From contig JAGFNQ010000861.1 of assembly GCA_024364735.1 (NCBI GenBank), forward strand, positions 42,991-106,990: a DNA stretch of 64,000 nt, read 5' to 3'. The first letter of the stretch is position 1. Each line of letters begins with the position of its first letter. Under the pieces are notes generated by a model, which did no database searches, was not told the DNA's origin, and was given only the letters and a program-made list of their open reading frames with translations. The stretch is from Boesenbergia rotunda. Its lineage: Eukaryota > Streptophyta > Magnoliopsida > Zingiberales > Zingiberaceae. Shown piece by piece: positions 1-11,374 of the stretch. Made by a program: the position numbers and the translations under genes.

Positions 1-494
1 CTTGACCAGAGGGCTCGCCGGATCGAAAGCCACGTGGGGGGGCGCCCCGAGCATCCCGGGCGCCCCCAGCCCTATATAAAGGACCCTCGACCCTCTTCTT
101 CAGGCATCAATTCTTCGGACACTTCCACACTCTTCTGCTCTCGTGCTTTGCTCCAGATACTGCCCAACTCGAGCCGACGACGTCCCGCTGCCCCGAAATC
201 TTCGATCTACTCCGGACGTCGGTAAAAGAAGAGCATAATTCTTATTATATAAGTTTACTGCACTTATTCTGTATTCAATAATTGTAAACTGGTTTACAAA
301 CTTATAGAATTGCCCGCAGAAAACGGTCAACGACCGTGGGCCTTGGAGTAGGAGTCGACACAGGCTCCGAACCAAGTAAAACGACCGTGTTAGCATTGTT
401 TTTGTGTCTTATTTCTGCTGCGCACTTACTCTTTTTTAAATCCGAACGATTTGCGACATTCACCCCCCCCTCTATCGCATCTCTCGATCCAACA
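1..494 (+). mobile_element. LTR (family A), 3' portion, truncated by window edge
   Basis: The sequence closely matches the 3' half of the solo LTR at 9538-10911: GC-rich GGGCGCCCC stretches, a TATA box, the segment around AACGGTCAACGACCGTGGGC, a CACCCCC run and a CGATCCAACA terminus. It ends in CCAACA at 494. It interrupts the last exon of the Ulp1-like pseudogene, because codons after the catalytic-Cys region stop abruptly there. The expected 5-bp TSD would be AAGCA (495-499), but its partner lies left of the window. Solo LTR or 3' LTR cannot be decided. Confidence 0.75.
73..80 (+). promoter_or_regulatory. TATA box of LTR family A
   Basis: TATATAAA follows the GC-rich block and sits at the same relative place as TATAAAAA in the solo LTR copy at 10496. 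It is the likely core promoter of the LTR. Confidence 0.5.
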
Positions 495-3322
495 AAGCAG
501 ACTTTCAGCATACTGCATAATGAAAAATGCACAATCCAACCTGAAAAACCAATATTCACATTGTTGTCATCTTATAAATCCAAGCATGAAATCAATTGTT
601 ATTTTTAACAAAAATAAACATCCTCTTACGATCTGCTTTGGGTGGGTCCTTCTACAACAATTTTATTAAACTCTGTCCCAGCTATGGAAGGCAATCCTTT
701 ATTCCATATCTTGTAATATGACCAGTTCAAATTTTTGAAAAACGCCACCTACACAGATATTACATTAGTAACAATTATATTGGTCTGAAACTTTTTGTAG
801 AGGTATATATATGAAATAGAAAACTTACAGTTTTTTCAAATTTGGCAGTGTACCCTTCTGTGGTGCCGAGAGAATTATAATGATGGATACTACCTTCCTC
901 GAGGTCAATAATCATTAGATGCCAATGATCATCTGCATTATTTAGAGGACAGATGATATATCTAATTAGCTTATCTGTATCAGTAGCAATAGTTTGTTCA
1001 AATGCCTGAGCGTGAATCACCTCAAAAAGTTCCTATGTTTATTAAAAAGGAAGTGTCAGTGGACTAAATCATAGAAGAAAACAACAAAATAAATAGCTAA
1101 TTGACTTACATCAAACCCCACCCCACAGAATATGGAGGGTTGTTATGGTGAGTTATACGCTTTTGCTTCATTTGCAAGAATTGTCCAGTATGTATTTATG
1201 CAATCCCGGTGGTGTAGTCATTCCAATCAAATATTGTCAAAAATGATTGCATATCTAATGAAAAGGTCCCATTGGACCATACTGGATTCAACTGATACCT
1301 ACATGCAAATAAGATAAGCAACTTAATAACAATGTGAATGACTAAATTTTATTAATGAATGCCAATAATCATCATTGTTTTACAATATTTTTCCAAACGC
1401 AATAGCAACTAACTCACTTTAATTTACTAAGCTTTAATAATGTTTCAACAATCTCTGCATCTTTATTCTTCTTAAAAAATGCCTTGGAATTCTTCAAGAT
1501 TTTGCTTTCACCTTTTGAAATTCTTTAGCTTTAGCTGCCTGATGTTCAGATATGTTTGTTTGGGTGGAGGTTGCAGATTTTGTTGTTTGCGTTGTAGTAT
1601 CTGATATTGATGGGGCAGGAGCCTTGTCATCTTCATCTTCATCCTCATCCTGAACTACTTGTTTGCTCTTACTTTTGGCCTGGTAGTCTTGTCTGACCTG
1701 AGTTATTTTCCTTTTTTTGGCAAGTGGCTCACCTTCGTCTGACCCTTTGCTTTCCAATTGTTGATGCAGCTTCTTGAGTCTTTGGTTAGCCTGAAGTATG
1801 ATCGTCTCTCTTACAGCTATCATTTTTTTATTTTGCTCATCTTGTTCTTTAAGCTGTGAGTCTTTGTCACCAAATATTTTATCCTTTTCAACAATGATGT
1901 CATCTTTTTGATTCAGCTGGGATTCCTTCTCCGCAATTATTGTTTCTTTCTGAGTAATAATTTGATCCTTGGCACTGATGGTTGTTGCCGTCTCACTTTT
2001 GCCTTCCTCTAAACTTTTAAGTGCTATATTTAATTGTTGCTGTAAGGTCTCAATTTATTCTTGTTTTTGTATACATAGATTGCAAGCTTCCATTTGTAAG
2101 GCCTGTAGCCTTCCTTGTGCTGCCTGGCTTCCTTCTGGTGCCTGCTATAATACCTCACAGTGTACCTCAAGTGGTTGAGTTGGAGGAGAGTAGTCAGGTA
2201 CCAAATCATGCTCTATATCAAACGGAATTAAATCAACAATAATTAAATTTGTGGTCACACAGTCTATCATCCTCTTGATACTCTCAACATGGGCTTTAGG
2301 CCAAGTCCAGCGAAGTATTCTTGGCAATCTATGAGGATGTTCAGGAGCAGCAATACTAATATGTTCAGTAACCCATACCTGCAACATCATTATAATCAGT
2401 AAATAATATCCATCATCAAATTATATGAGCAGGTATATGTACTCTAACTTACAGCCAAAATATTTGGAAATCCCTTGAGCAAGGGAGCCTTGGCCGGTTA
2501 GGTTGAATCACCTACATGTGGTCTAAGCCTCAATGTCACCTCCTTTCTAATGACTCCCAACTGAGGAGCCATGAAATTGTACACGGTATTGCACCAATTA
2601 TAGTTTGGTAGATTGTCAAAATCATCTACGCAATCAATAAGTGACAGGGCAGGAATGACAAGTATGCTGCTAGTACCACAAAATAGCATTGTACAAAAAA
2701 AATAGAGTGTATACAACTGACAGTACAGCTTGTCATTGGATGTAGACTTTATTAGCAGTTTCTCCAAATGCCGTGCAGAACAACTGGAATCTTGAAAATA
2801 CTCAATGTACAGTGGGCTGGAGGCCTCATTCAAATCAAGTTGGACTATCTCTCCATGGTCAGGTAGCCCTAGAATAAGTGATATATCAACCTTTGTGAAA
2901 TTGAGTTTTTTCCCATGGAATACAAAGCTCTGTTCTTCTTCATCCCAATTATCTAACATGTTCTGAACCTGGGGTCTTACACAAGAACTAGTAGGAAGGT
3001 CGAGGACCCAAGAAAAGGGTATTTCTCGAAACAACTGTTCTTGTGCTGGTGTGGGTGGAACAGAATCAATAAAATTTTTGAAATGGCAAAGGCTACTTTT
3101 CCAGTTCATTCGTTTACTTCGACCTCTGTTGGCAAAACTTGTATACTCGGTAGGCAATTTGATTTTTCGTTGAGTCAGCTGTTTTTCCCATGACTTCCCC
3201 CAGGGACTTTCTGTTTCTTTGATTTGGTAGGAGCAGCTTTCTTTGAAGATGATCTTTTTTGACCCATACCGAACTTGGCAACCATCAAACAAAAAATTAT
3301 TTGACACAAACAAAAATGACAC
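495..3322 (-). pseudogene. Ulp1/SENP-like protease (peptidase C48) gene, copy 1, broken
   Basis: This multi-exon minus-strand gene has an N-terminal domain of unknown function, a coiled-coil and a C-terminal Ulp1 protease. The first exon (3322-2453) includes the segment FHGKKLNFTKVDISLILGL; the same frame runs past a TAA at 2498-2500 to a GTAAGT donor at 2452. Exon 2 begins at 2378 (WVTEHISIAAPEHPHRLP) and runs into a Lys/Glu-rich coiled-coil (about 2100-1494) through a TAG near 2145 and another stop near 2057. Protease exons follow: a degraded one at about 1320-1131, the His exon at about 1020-829 (HWHLMIIDLEEG ... HHYNSL) and the Cys exon from 540 (LDCAFFIMQYAES). The family triad Asp is Asn here. 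Reading the start in another frame gives a Ser/Lys-rich N-terminus (MGQKRSSSKKAAP) typical of a real start, so a frameshift near 3180 is likely. The end is cut by the LTR at 494. It cannot make a working protease. Confidence 0.7.
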
Positions 3323-3787
3323 TTAGAATTCGTTCATAAAAGAGTCTCCTCAAATTCGGTCTTTTACTAAAAACTATCGCTAACCCTAGGTGAAAAGCAA
3401 GAAATGAAATGACAAACTACAATTTAGGGTACGTACAATTCGACTAGTTCGATGACGAGGATGTCGCCCACAACTACTCCAATGAAGACAAGCACACTAC
3501 TTTGAAACCGCAATAAATCAGGAGCTAGAAGACAATTGCTTAGCACTAGGCTCCCAGGGACGCTTTAAAACTTAGTGACTGCTGGGCCTGATATAAAAGG
3601 ATTTCAAGCCCTAGGCGGGTCTTTTTTCTTTATATGTATTATAAATATAATATAGGTTATATCTATTTTTATTTCTAAAACTAAAAATAAAACTAAATTT
3701 GTTATATATCATATATATTTCTGATTTATCATGTGCATTTTATTGATTATGTATTTATATTTAATTTTTAAGGATCTAAAATTCACA
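3323..3787. other. Upstream region of Ulp1 copy 1, no gene seen
   Basis: This stretch precedes the copy 1 coding region on the minus strand. It probably holds the promoter or 5' UTR, then AT-rich sequence. One GGGCCTGATATAAAAGG segment near 3577 begins the hairpin-type repeats. No open frame is convincing. Confidence 0.3.
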
Positions 3788-3905
3788 TATAAATGAACGA
3801 CGCTGGGCCTGAAATAAGATTTATTCAGGCCCACAGTGGGCCTGAATATCTCTGATTTCAGGCCCACCGTGGACTTGATATATCAGATATCCAGGCCCAC
3901 AAATG
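3788..3905. repeat. GGGCCTGAAA inverted-repeat cluster
   Basis: Repeated GGGCCTGAAAT and ATTTCAGGCCC words alternate, so neighbours can pair as hairpins. The same words recur at 13925-14070, 17081-17332, 56900-57060, 57322-57395, 58085-58160 and 59030-59400, all inside MULE sequence. Confidence 0.7.
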
Positions 3906-3969
3906 AATGAAATTTTTATTTGCCATCTTAAAAAAAATATTAATTATTTATCATGAATTATTATTTAAT

Positions 3970-5219
3970 TAGGTATATCAGTGGGTAAAGTGTCCAAACC
4001 TCTAATGATTCTGTATCAACAATGCTATAGGAGTAGATTAGGTATATCAGTGGGTTTTGAGGAGATGATACCATATCTGGAATTCTGAAAACCCTATATC
4101 AGTAGATAGGGTAGAGTTAGGAGATGATATTTTTGGTGTTCAAACCTCTAATCTTGCTGTATCACCAATGCTATAGTAGTAGTTTAGGTATATCAGTGAG
4201 TTTTGAGCAAAATCCACTAATGGACCTACCATATTTGGAATTCTGAAAACCCTATATCAGTAGATAGGGTAGAGCTAGGAGATGATATTTTTGGTGTCCA
4301 AACCTCTAATCATTCTGTATCACCATTGCTATAGGAGTAGTTTAGGTATATCAGTGAGTTTTGAGCAAAACTCACTGATGGACCTACCATATCTAGAATT
4401 CTGAAAACCCTATATCAGTAGACAGGGTTGAGCTAGGAGATGATATATTTGGTGTCCAAACCTCTAATCACTCTGTATCACCAATGTTATAGGAGTAGTT
4501 TAGGTATATCAGTGAGTTTTGAGCAAAACCCACTGATGGACCTACCATATCTGGAATTCTGAAACCCCTATATCAGTAGACTGGATAGAGCTAGGAGATG
4601 ATATTTTTGATGTCCAAACCTCTAATCATTCTGTATCACCAATGTTATAGGAGTAGTTTAGGTATATCAGTGAGTTTTGAGCAAAACCCACTGATGGACC
4701 TACCATATCTGGAATTCTGAAAATCCTATATCAGTAGACTGAGTTGAGCTAGGAGATGATATTTTTGGTGTCCAAACCTCTAATCTTGCTGTATCACCAA
4801 TGCTATAGTAGTAGTTTAGGTATATCAGTGAGTTTTGAGCAAAACCCACTGATGGACCTACCATATCTGAAATTCTGAAAACTCTATATCAATAGACAGG
4901 GTTGAGCTAGGAGATGATATTTTTGGTGTTCAAACCTTTAATCTTGCTGTATCACAAATGCTATAGGAGTAGTTTAGGTATATCAGTGAGTTTTGAGCAA
5001 AATCCACTGATGGACCTACCATATCTGGAATTCTGAAAACCCTATATCAGTAGACAGGGTTGAGCTAGGAGATGATATATTTGGTGTCTAAACCTCTAAT
5101 CACTCTGTATCACCAATGCTATAGGAGTAGTTTAGGTATATCAGTGAGTTTTGAGCAAAACCCACTGATGGACCTACCATATCTGGAATTCTAAAAACTC
5201 TATATCAGTAGACAGGGTT
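3970..5219 (+). repeat. 158-bp tandem repeat array, block 1
   Basis: The marker GATGATAT recurs at 4123, 4281, 4439, 4597, 4755, 4913 and 5071, exactly 158 bases apart with no indels. Each unit contains ATCAGTGAGTTTTGAGC followed by AAAACCCACTGAT, an imperfect hairpin with an AG loop. Some units (around 4350) are perfectly complementary. The first units near 3970-4120 are shortened or diverged. The array continues in the same phase at 12701 beyond the inserted LTR. Confidence 0.95.
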
Positions 5220-5431
5220 TGTTGGAACTTGGATGGCTAGAGAGGGGGGGGTGACTGTAGCCAGACACTTGAAACTTAGCAGTTTTTGATTTTCTCTGCA
5301 CTTCAGAGGTTAGACAGCAGAAGCAAAACAAGTGCAGAAACTATATGCAGAAACTATGTAACAAGCAAAACTCTAACACAAGGATATACAAGGTTCGGGG
5401 ATAACTTGCCCCTACACCTTGGCGTGCCCGT

Positions 5432-6450
5432 TGTTGGTGCCCCGGTTGGTTTTGATGTGATCAACCAAGTTAGGTTAGGTCCTTTTGGTTTTAATCCCTT
5501 TGCTAAGTGTGTAGGAGCTTAGGTACGGAGGAAGTCGAGCGTAAGACGTAGCGGACGAGAAGGATTTTGCGGGGAAGTGAGCCGACGGGCTCGGTACAAT
5601 CCGAGGGACGCGGAAGCTACGGAAGAGTACACCGGTGGAGCGAGAAGGGCATGCGCGATGTCCGAGGGACGAGAAGCCGGGAGGAAGGACGCTCGAGGGG
5701 CGAAAGGCCGGAGTCGGGTTCGGGTGAGCCTAACTTCGGTTGGCCGGAAATCACCCAGAAGACGAAGAACTAAAAGACCGGTTAGTTTGACCATATCAAA
5801 CTGGGCACTCGAAAAACAAAACTGGGCACTCAAAAAACAAAGGATTTATTTGCTCGAAAAATGAAGGACTTACTTGCTAGTAAGAAGAATAGAACCCATG
5901 ACCTCAACGATACACATTGAGGTGCTCACCACTTCGGATAGCAAGTAATGACAACAAAATGTTGACGATATTACTACTTAGAGATTACAACAGCGACATG
6001 GAGATTCCAACAGCCATCTCGAGGAAAGATAAAGTTTTAATTAAACTTTATTTTTTAAAGGATAATGTTACATTATCCTTTAATCAAATCCAATGGATGC
6101 AGTTTAATCCCATCCAAGATCAACCATCCAGATTACATCCATGGATCAACGGCCAAGAGAAAACTCATCAACAATCAACAATCCAGATTTATTCTCATAG
6201 GCTATAAATAGACTTAGAGGTTTTGCTTTAGATTTCAATCATTCAATTCATTCTTGTAATTCTCTCTAAAGTCTAGCGTGCTTTTGTTGTAAGGCTTCTC
6301 CGCCACAAGGAGATTTTAATTGAGCGTCCACTGCCTTGGAGGCAACGTCTTTAGTTGCGATCAAGTTTTTTTTTAAAGATGAGTTTCCACCACTTTTCAT
6401 TTATTAGCCATCTATTCACCCCTCTCTAGCTGGACCAACCCGATCCAACA
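5432..6450 (+). repeat. 5' LTR of copia copy 1
   Basis: It runs from TGTTGGTGCCCCGG to CCCGATCCAACA. A TATAAATA box lies at 6203-6210, followed by the expected transcribed part and a TTCACCCCTCTC run before the end. Confidence 0.93.
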
Positions 6451-6452
6451 AG

Positions 6453-6464
6453 TGGTATCAGAGC
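6453..6464 (+). other. Primer binding site (initiator tRNA-Met)
   Basis: TGGTATCAGAGC, complementary to the 3' end of plant initiator tRNA-Met, lies two bases after the 5' LTR. This is the usual site for Ty1/copia elements. Confidence 0.9.
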
Positions 6465-6510
6465 GAGGCCGCCGCAGAAGGACTAACCGCCAACTGCAGT
6501 AAATTTTAAG

Positions 6511-7899
6511 ATGGTTGGACCAGCGATATACCTGCCTAAGTTTGAGGGGGAGTTCGCGGCATGGAAACGGAAGATGCAGGTATTTTTTACTACGGATTAT
6601 GAATTATTAATTATTATGAAAAATGGCTATGCATCTCCCAAAGACAATGAAGGAAAGATCAATGATCCTGATTCTTGGAACAAGAAGGAACAAGTTGATG
6701 CTGTAGCAAACGGAAAGGCAGAATTTCATCTGCTGACCGTCCTCCCAGAGCAAGATGTGAACCGGATTGGCAAGTACGAATCGGCGAAGGAACTTTGGGA
6801 AAAGTTCTTGGAACTGCACGAAGGAACCTCGGAAGCAAAACTTGCGCGACGAGATGTTCTTCGAAGCCGACTGACCAATCTACGGATGGAAGACGGAGAA
6901 TCTGTTGCTAGATTACATGCAAAGGTAAAAGAACTAATCACAAGCCTCGAAAATCTCGGAGAAAAGGTAACTAACCGCGATGCTCAAAGGTACGCTCTAA
7001 ACGCGTTTCCGAGAACCCCGGAATGGACCTCCGTAATCGATGTGTATTATATTTCAAAAGATCTAGAAATAAGTACCTTAGAACAGTTATTTTCTACTTT
7101 GGAACTTCACGAATCTCGCTTTGTAGAAAAGAACAGGAAAGCTGACAACATTGCGCTAAACACAAGGAAGATCCAACTCGACGAAGAATCTTCAGCGGAT
7201 GATGAAGAAACAGCACGAGTGGTAAGAAAATTATGTAAATTCATTAATACTAACCGCTCAAAAAGGGTGTAGAGAAAGAAAAAATGAACGGACCGATGCT
7301 ACAACTGCAATGAGGAGGGACACTTGAAAGATCAGTGCCCTAAACTCAAGAACCAGCCAAAGAAGAAAAAGGCACTAAAAGCCACCTGGGACGAGACCTC
7401 ATCAGATGAATCGGAAGCTGAAGAGTTCGTCGGACTTGCATTGATGGCAAGCCACCAGGACGAAGATGAAGAAAGCACCTCGGGAGAAAGCAGCAATGAA
7501 GAGAAAGATCCTAACTTCGAAACCGACCCGGTAAGTGAGGTATGTCTACTTCCACCTGCTCGAATCTACTCGGTAATAAAATTCATGCTTAAGTCGATGA
7601 ATAAATTGGAGATAGAAAACTCTGAGTTAAAAGAAAGATTTGGCACTGTATGCTCATCTGTTCTATTCGACCAACTAAAAACAGAAAATGAAAATTTGAA
7701 GAATCTAGTGGAGAAATTAGAAAATGATATTGCATGTTTAAGAATTAAAAAGAATTTTTATCCTAAAAATCTGAATTGGTATGTTAAAAATCATAAGAGC
7801 CAGCTTAAAAAAATTCCTAGAAATTATATTCCTCCAAAGTTTTTGATTAACCCCGTAGATGAAAATTTATTTTGGGTCCCAAAATCAATATTAAATTAA
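6511..7899 (+). pseudogene. Retrotransposon gag, interrupted by two stops
   Basis: The ATG at 6511 opens a Gag of the UBN2 type (PKFEGEFAAWKRKMQ near the start, LWEKFLELHEG near residue 105). The frame runs to TAG at 7270 and a second in-frame TGA at 7285. It then continues in the same frame through a CCHC zinc knuckle (CYNCNEEGHLKDQC, 7297-7338; C-x2-C-x4-H-x4-C), an acidic Ser/Glu tail and a coiled-coil rich in Leu and Asn, to TAA at 7897-7899. It ends with FWVPKS; a WVPK-like stretch usually precedes the protease in complete elements, so pol has been cleanly lost. Gag would build the particle that packages the RNA; this copy is broken between capsid and nucleocapsid parts. Confidence 0.88.
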
Positions 7900-8207
7900 T
7901 TTTCTGGTATTTATGAAAAACAAATTTGACTAATATTTTCTTCTCTTTATGTCCTTTATCATTTGTTGTATTATCAAATGTTTTTAAGAGATTATTTCGA
8001 TCTGAGTTTACTAGAGAAAATTAATTTTATATTTTCCCTTCTCTATTTTTTGTCCCATTTTTGCTGTGATCAAAGGGGGAGAGTAGTTCGGGGGAGGTTA
8101 TGTACATGATTGTAAAATTTTTTATGCTTAATTCTGTTACAATACTATTATTGTTTGTTGTTTATCCCTAACTAAACTTGGGTTGATACACATCAAAAGA
8201 GGGAGAT
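7900..8207 (+). other. 3' untranslated part and polypurine tract of copia copy 1
   Basis: No coding frame is seen. The stretch carries GTGATCAAAGGGGGAGAG near 8070 and ends in AAAAGAGGGAGA (8195-8206) directly before the 3' LTR, the expected plus-strand primer. Confidence 0.8.
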
Positions 8208-9235
8208 TGTTGGTGCCCCGGTTGGTTTTGATGTGATCAACCAAGTTAGGTTAGGTCCTGTTGGTTTTAATCCCTCTGCTAAGTGTGCAGGAGCTTAGGT
8301 ACGGAGGAAGTCGAGCGTAAGACATAGCGGACGAGAAGGATTGTGCGGGGAAGTGAGCCGACGGGCTCGGTACAATCCGAGGGACGCGGAAGCTGCAGAA
8401 GAGTACACCGGTGGAGCGAGAAGAACGTGCGCGATGTCCGAGGGACGAGAAGCCGGGAGGAAGGACGCTCGAGGAGCGAAAGGCCGGAGTCGGGTTCGGA
8501 TAAGCCTAACATCGGTTGGCCGGAAATCACCCAGAAGACGAAGAACTAAAAGACCGGTTAGTTTGACCATGTCAAACTGGGCACTCGAAAAACAAAACTG
8601 GGCACTCGAAAAACAAAGGATTTATTTGCTCGAAAAATGAAGGACTTACTTGCTAGTAAGAGGAATAGAACCCACGACCTCAACGATACACATTGAGGTG
8701 CTAGCCACTTCGGATAGCAAGTAATGACAACAAAATGTTGCCGATATTACTACTTAGAGATTACAACAGCGACATGGAGATTCCAACAGTCATCTCGAGC
8801 CATCTCGAGGAAAGATAAAGTTTTAATTAAACTTTATTTTTTAAAGGATAATGTTACATTATCCTTTAATTAAATCCAATGGATGCAGTTTAATCCCGTC
8901 CAAGATCAATCATCCAGATTACATCCATGGATCAACGACCAAGAGAAAAGTCATCAACAATCAACAATCCAGATTTATTCTCTTAGGCTATAAATAAACT
9001 TAGAGGTTTTGCTTTAGATTTCAATCATTCAATTCATTCTTGTAATTCTCTCTAAAGTCTAGCGTGCTTTTGTTGTAAGGCTTCTCCGCCACAAGGAGAT
9101 TTTAATTGAGTGTCCACTGCCTTGGAAGCAACGTTCTTAGTTGCGACCAAGTTTTTTTTAAAGACGAGTTTCCACCACTTTTCATTTATTAGCCGTCTAT
9201 TCACCCCTCTCTAGCCGGACCAACCCGATCCAACA
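8208..9235 (+). repeat. 3' LTR of copia copy 1
   Basis: It matches the 5' LTR along its whole length, plus a short duplication of CATCTCGAG near 8795. It ends in GATCCAACA before the TSD CCCGT. Confidence 0.93.
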
Positions 9236-9639
9236 CCCGTAAGGTGGGAGATCCCTTGATCGTCGGCAGATCAAGCCCCAGAAATCCGGATATCAAATCC
9301 TCCTTCTCGGTGGAGAAACCTCTCCACACAAATGGTCTCAAATGTATCAGAAATTAAGCACAGAGATAACAAGGAAGATCTTACAGATCGCTAGCAAAGC
9401 ACAAGGATGAGAAATGTGAGAGCAGATCACCGAGCACAGCACAGCGCCACCAACGCAAGAGCTCCCAGCTCTTCGTTTGCTTGCTTATCCACTCGCGACT
9501 CCCTCCACAGACTCAAGATTATAGCTTTGCAAGAGATTGTTGGTGCAGGAAGCACCATATTGAACCTTGTTTTGATATTGGCAAAGGGTTCAAAGTTAAG
9601 TATTATTGGTGATCTAACAAAGTTACTTGAGTGTGCAGA

Positions 9640-9920
9640 AAGAAGTCCTAGCGAAGGGCTGCTAGGCACCTGGCGAAGGAATGCCAGGATACAAAAGCCC
9701 TAGCGAAGGACTGCTAGGCACCAGGCGAAGGACTACTAGGCACCAGGCGAAGGGCTGCCTGGAACCGAAGGCCCAGCGAAGGGCAGCTGGGCACCTAGTG
9801 AAGGGTTGCTAGGAGTCAAAGACCTGGCGAAGGACTGCTAGGCACCAAGCGAAGGACCGCCTGGAACTGAAGACCTGACGAAGGACAGCTAGGCACTTGG
9901 CGAAGGACTGCTGGGCAAAA
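9640..9920 (+). repeat. Array of CCTAGC-GAAGG-GCTAGG hairpins
   Basis: Units such as CCTAGCGAAGGACTGCTAGG and CCCAGCGAAGGGCAGCTGGG repeat about every 25-30 bases. Arm changes are matched on the other side (CCTAGC/GCTAGG versus CCCAGC/GCTGGG). Confidence 0.8.
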
Positions 9921-10495
9921 GTCCAACCGGAGGAGCCGGTTGGCAACAGGTAAATTCTCCCGAGAGGAGTAGGTGAGGATGCGTTCCCCGTCGAGGGAAC
10001 AATAGGCGTTGGTTCGACCTAAGGCTCCATTTTGGAGACCCAAAGTCAGAACCAAGACAGCTAAGGCTGTATAAAACTAACATATTATTGCTCTATGTTA
10101 TTTTGGACTAACCCTGGATGCAGGACCGAAGGAACGAGTGTCTGCAGCTCAGAGAGCCTCAAAGGAGTGAGGCAGAAGCTGCGTAGGGCGCCCGGAGTGT
10201 CCCGGGCGCCCCCAAGGTCAATACAAAAGAAGGAGAGCAAGTGAAATGCTTCGACAACTCATGGGCGGGGCGCCCCCGTGCTCCCGAGCGCCCCGGATGG
10301 TCCGGGCGCCCCCAGCTCAAACTAACGAAGCAGAAGCCAGCGAGAAGCCAACGGATAAGAGTCAACTCGGTCAACCCGGGCGCCCCCGTCAAGATCTGAT
10401 CCCGAGATTTAAGGGATCAGAGCTGACCGAGAGGAACTCGGATCAGTTGACACATGGGGGGGGGCACCCCCGACGTTCTGGGCGCCCCCAGGGGC

Positions 10496-10503
10496 TATAA
10501 AAA
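10496..10503 (+). promoter_or_regulatory. TATA box of solo LTR A
   Basis: TATAAAAA follows the GGGCGCCCCCAGGGGC block; same placement as in the copy at 73. Confidence 0.5.
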
Positions 10504-11374
10504 GGCCCTCAACCCCAAGGCTTGGAACAAGAATTCTTTCAACGCATTCACGCTCTTCTACTCCCGCGCTCTGCTCCGGAAACCTCCTGACTCGAGATAC
10601 AAGCACCGATGACGTCCCGCTGCTCCAAAAACATAATCTACACCGGACGTCGATAACGAAGAGATACTTTTAGTTTACTGTACTAATTTTGTAATACATC
10701 TTGTAAACTGGTTTTGCGCACATATAGAATTGCCCGCAGTAAACGGTCAACGACCGTGGGCCTTGGAGTAGGAGCCGACCGTGACTCTGAACCAAGTAAA
10801 AGATCTTGTGTTCGCATTGAATGTTTATTTCTTCCACTGCGTAATTTCTCTAACTCTAATCCGAACATTTTACGATATTCACCCCCCTCTATCATTTATC
10901 TCGATCCAACAGAGATCGCTTCAAGTGATTCATAGTAGTGCACAACAGATGATTCAGCCAAGCTTTCGATGTGGAGGACTCTAAGCTCCTTCTCCACTCC
11001 ATGGCTTATCCTGCTTCCATCGCCAGGTCACACACTCCTCTGCAGCAGCTCCCAGCTGCTCACCTGCAACAGCCAGCTACCCCTAACCTCCTCTGGACTC
11101 ACTGAATCCCCTCCAGTCGAGCCCCAAGTCATCAGCTCCTCAGCCGTTGCAGCTCACGCCAGAGAACGTTAAACCTGCGGAAGCAAACAGCCAAACCTGC
11201 TGTAGCTAAAGCCTTTGTTTGACTTCCCTTGGATGATCCCTGAGTCACCTGCACACTTAGGAGCTCATTAGGGCAGCAAATCAACATAGAATCAAACACT
11301 CAGTAGTTAAGAGCAGAGAAAGCAGACGTGATCAGACGTGATCAGAGCGTCTGACAGCGCGTTTCAATTAAAGT

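Larger units (their letters stand above)
5432..9235 (+). mobile_element. Gag-only Ty1/copia-type element, copy 1, full length with TSD
   Basis: Two highly similar LTRs (5432-6450 and 8208-9235), a primer site matching initiator tRNA-Met, a broken gag and a polypurine tract are flanked by the TSD CCCGT (5427-5431 and 9236-9240). The internal part is only about 1.76 kb and has no protease, integrase or reverse transcriptase, so the element needs a helper. It is inserted in the family C solo LTR. The LTRs differ at few sites by eye, so the insertion is fairly young. Confidence 0.93.
9538..10911 (+). mobile_element. Solo LTR (family A) with TSD GAGAT
   Basis: TGTTGGTGCAGG to CGATCCAACA, 1374 bp, with GAGAT at 9533-9537 and 10912-10916. 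It is nested in the family C LTR. No primer site or internal region is present, so it arose by LTR-LTR recombination. It contains a hairpin array (9640-9920), GC-rich GGGCGCCC blocks and a TATA box. Confidence 0.93.

Noticed and set aside
495..3322. Functional host SUMO protease gene
   Set aside because: In-frame stops, frameshift, LTR-truncated C-terminus, and a location within MULE sequence.
3970..5219. Regular repeats that resemble a CRISPR array
   Set aside because: The whole 158-bp unit repeats, with no unique spacers, in eukaryotic DNA with introns and LTR elements.
5577..5864. Arg-rich open frames recurring at 5577, 8341 and 51228
   Set aside because: They fall in the same place of three copia LTRs, are read from GC-rich LTR sequence, and no LTR of this type is expected to encode protein there.
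6453..6464. tRNA-Met gene fragment
   Set aside because: Only the 12-base primer site beside an LTR is present; no cloverleaf.
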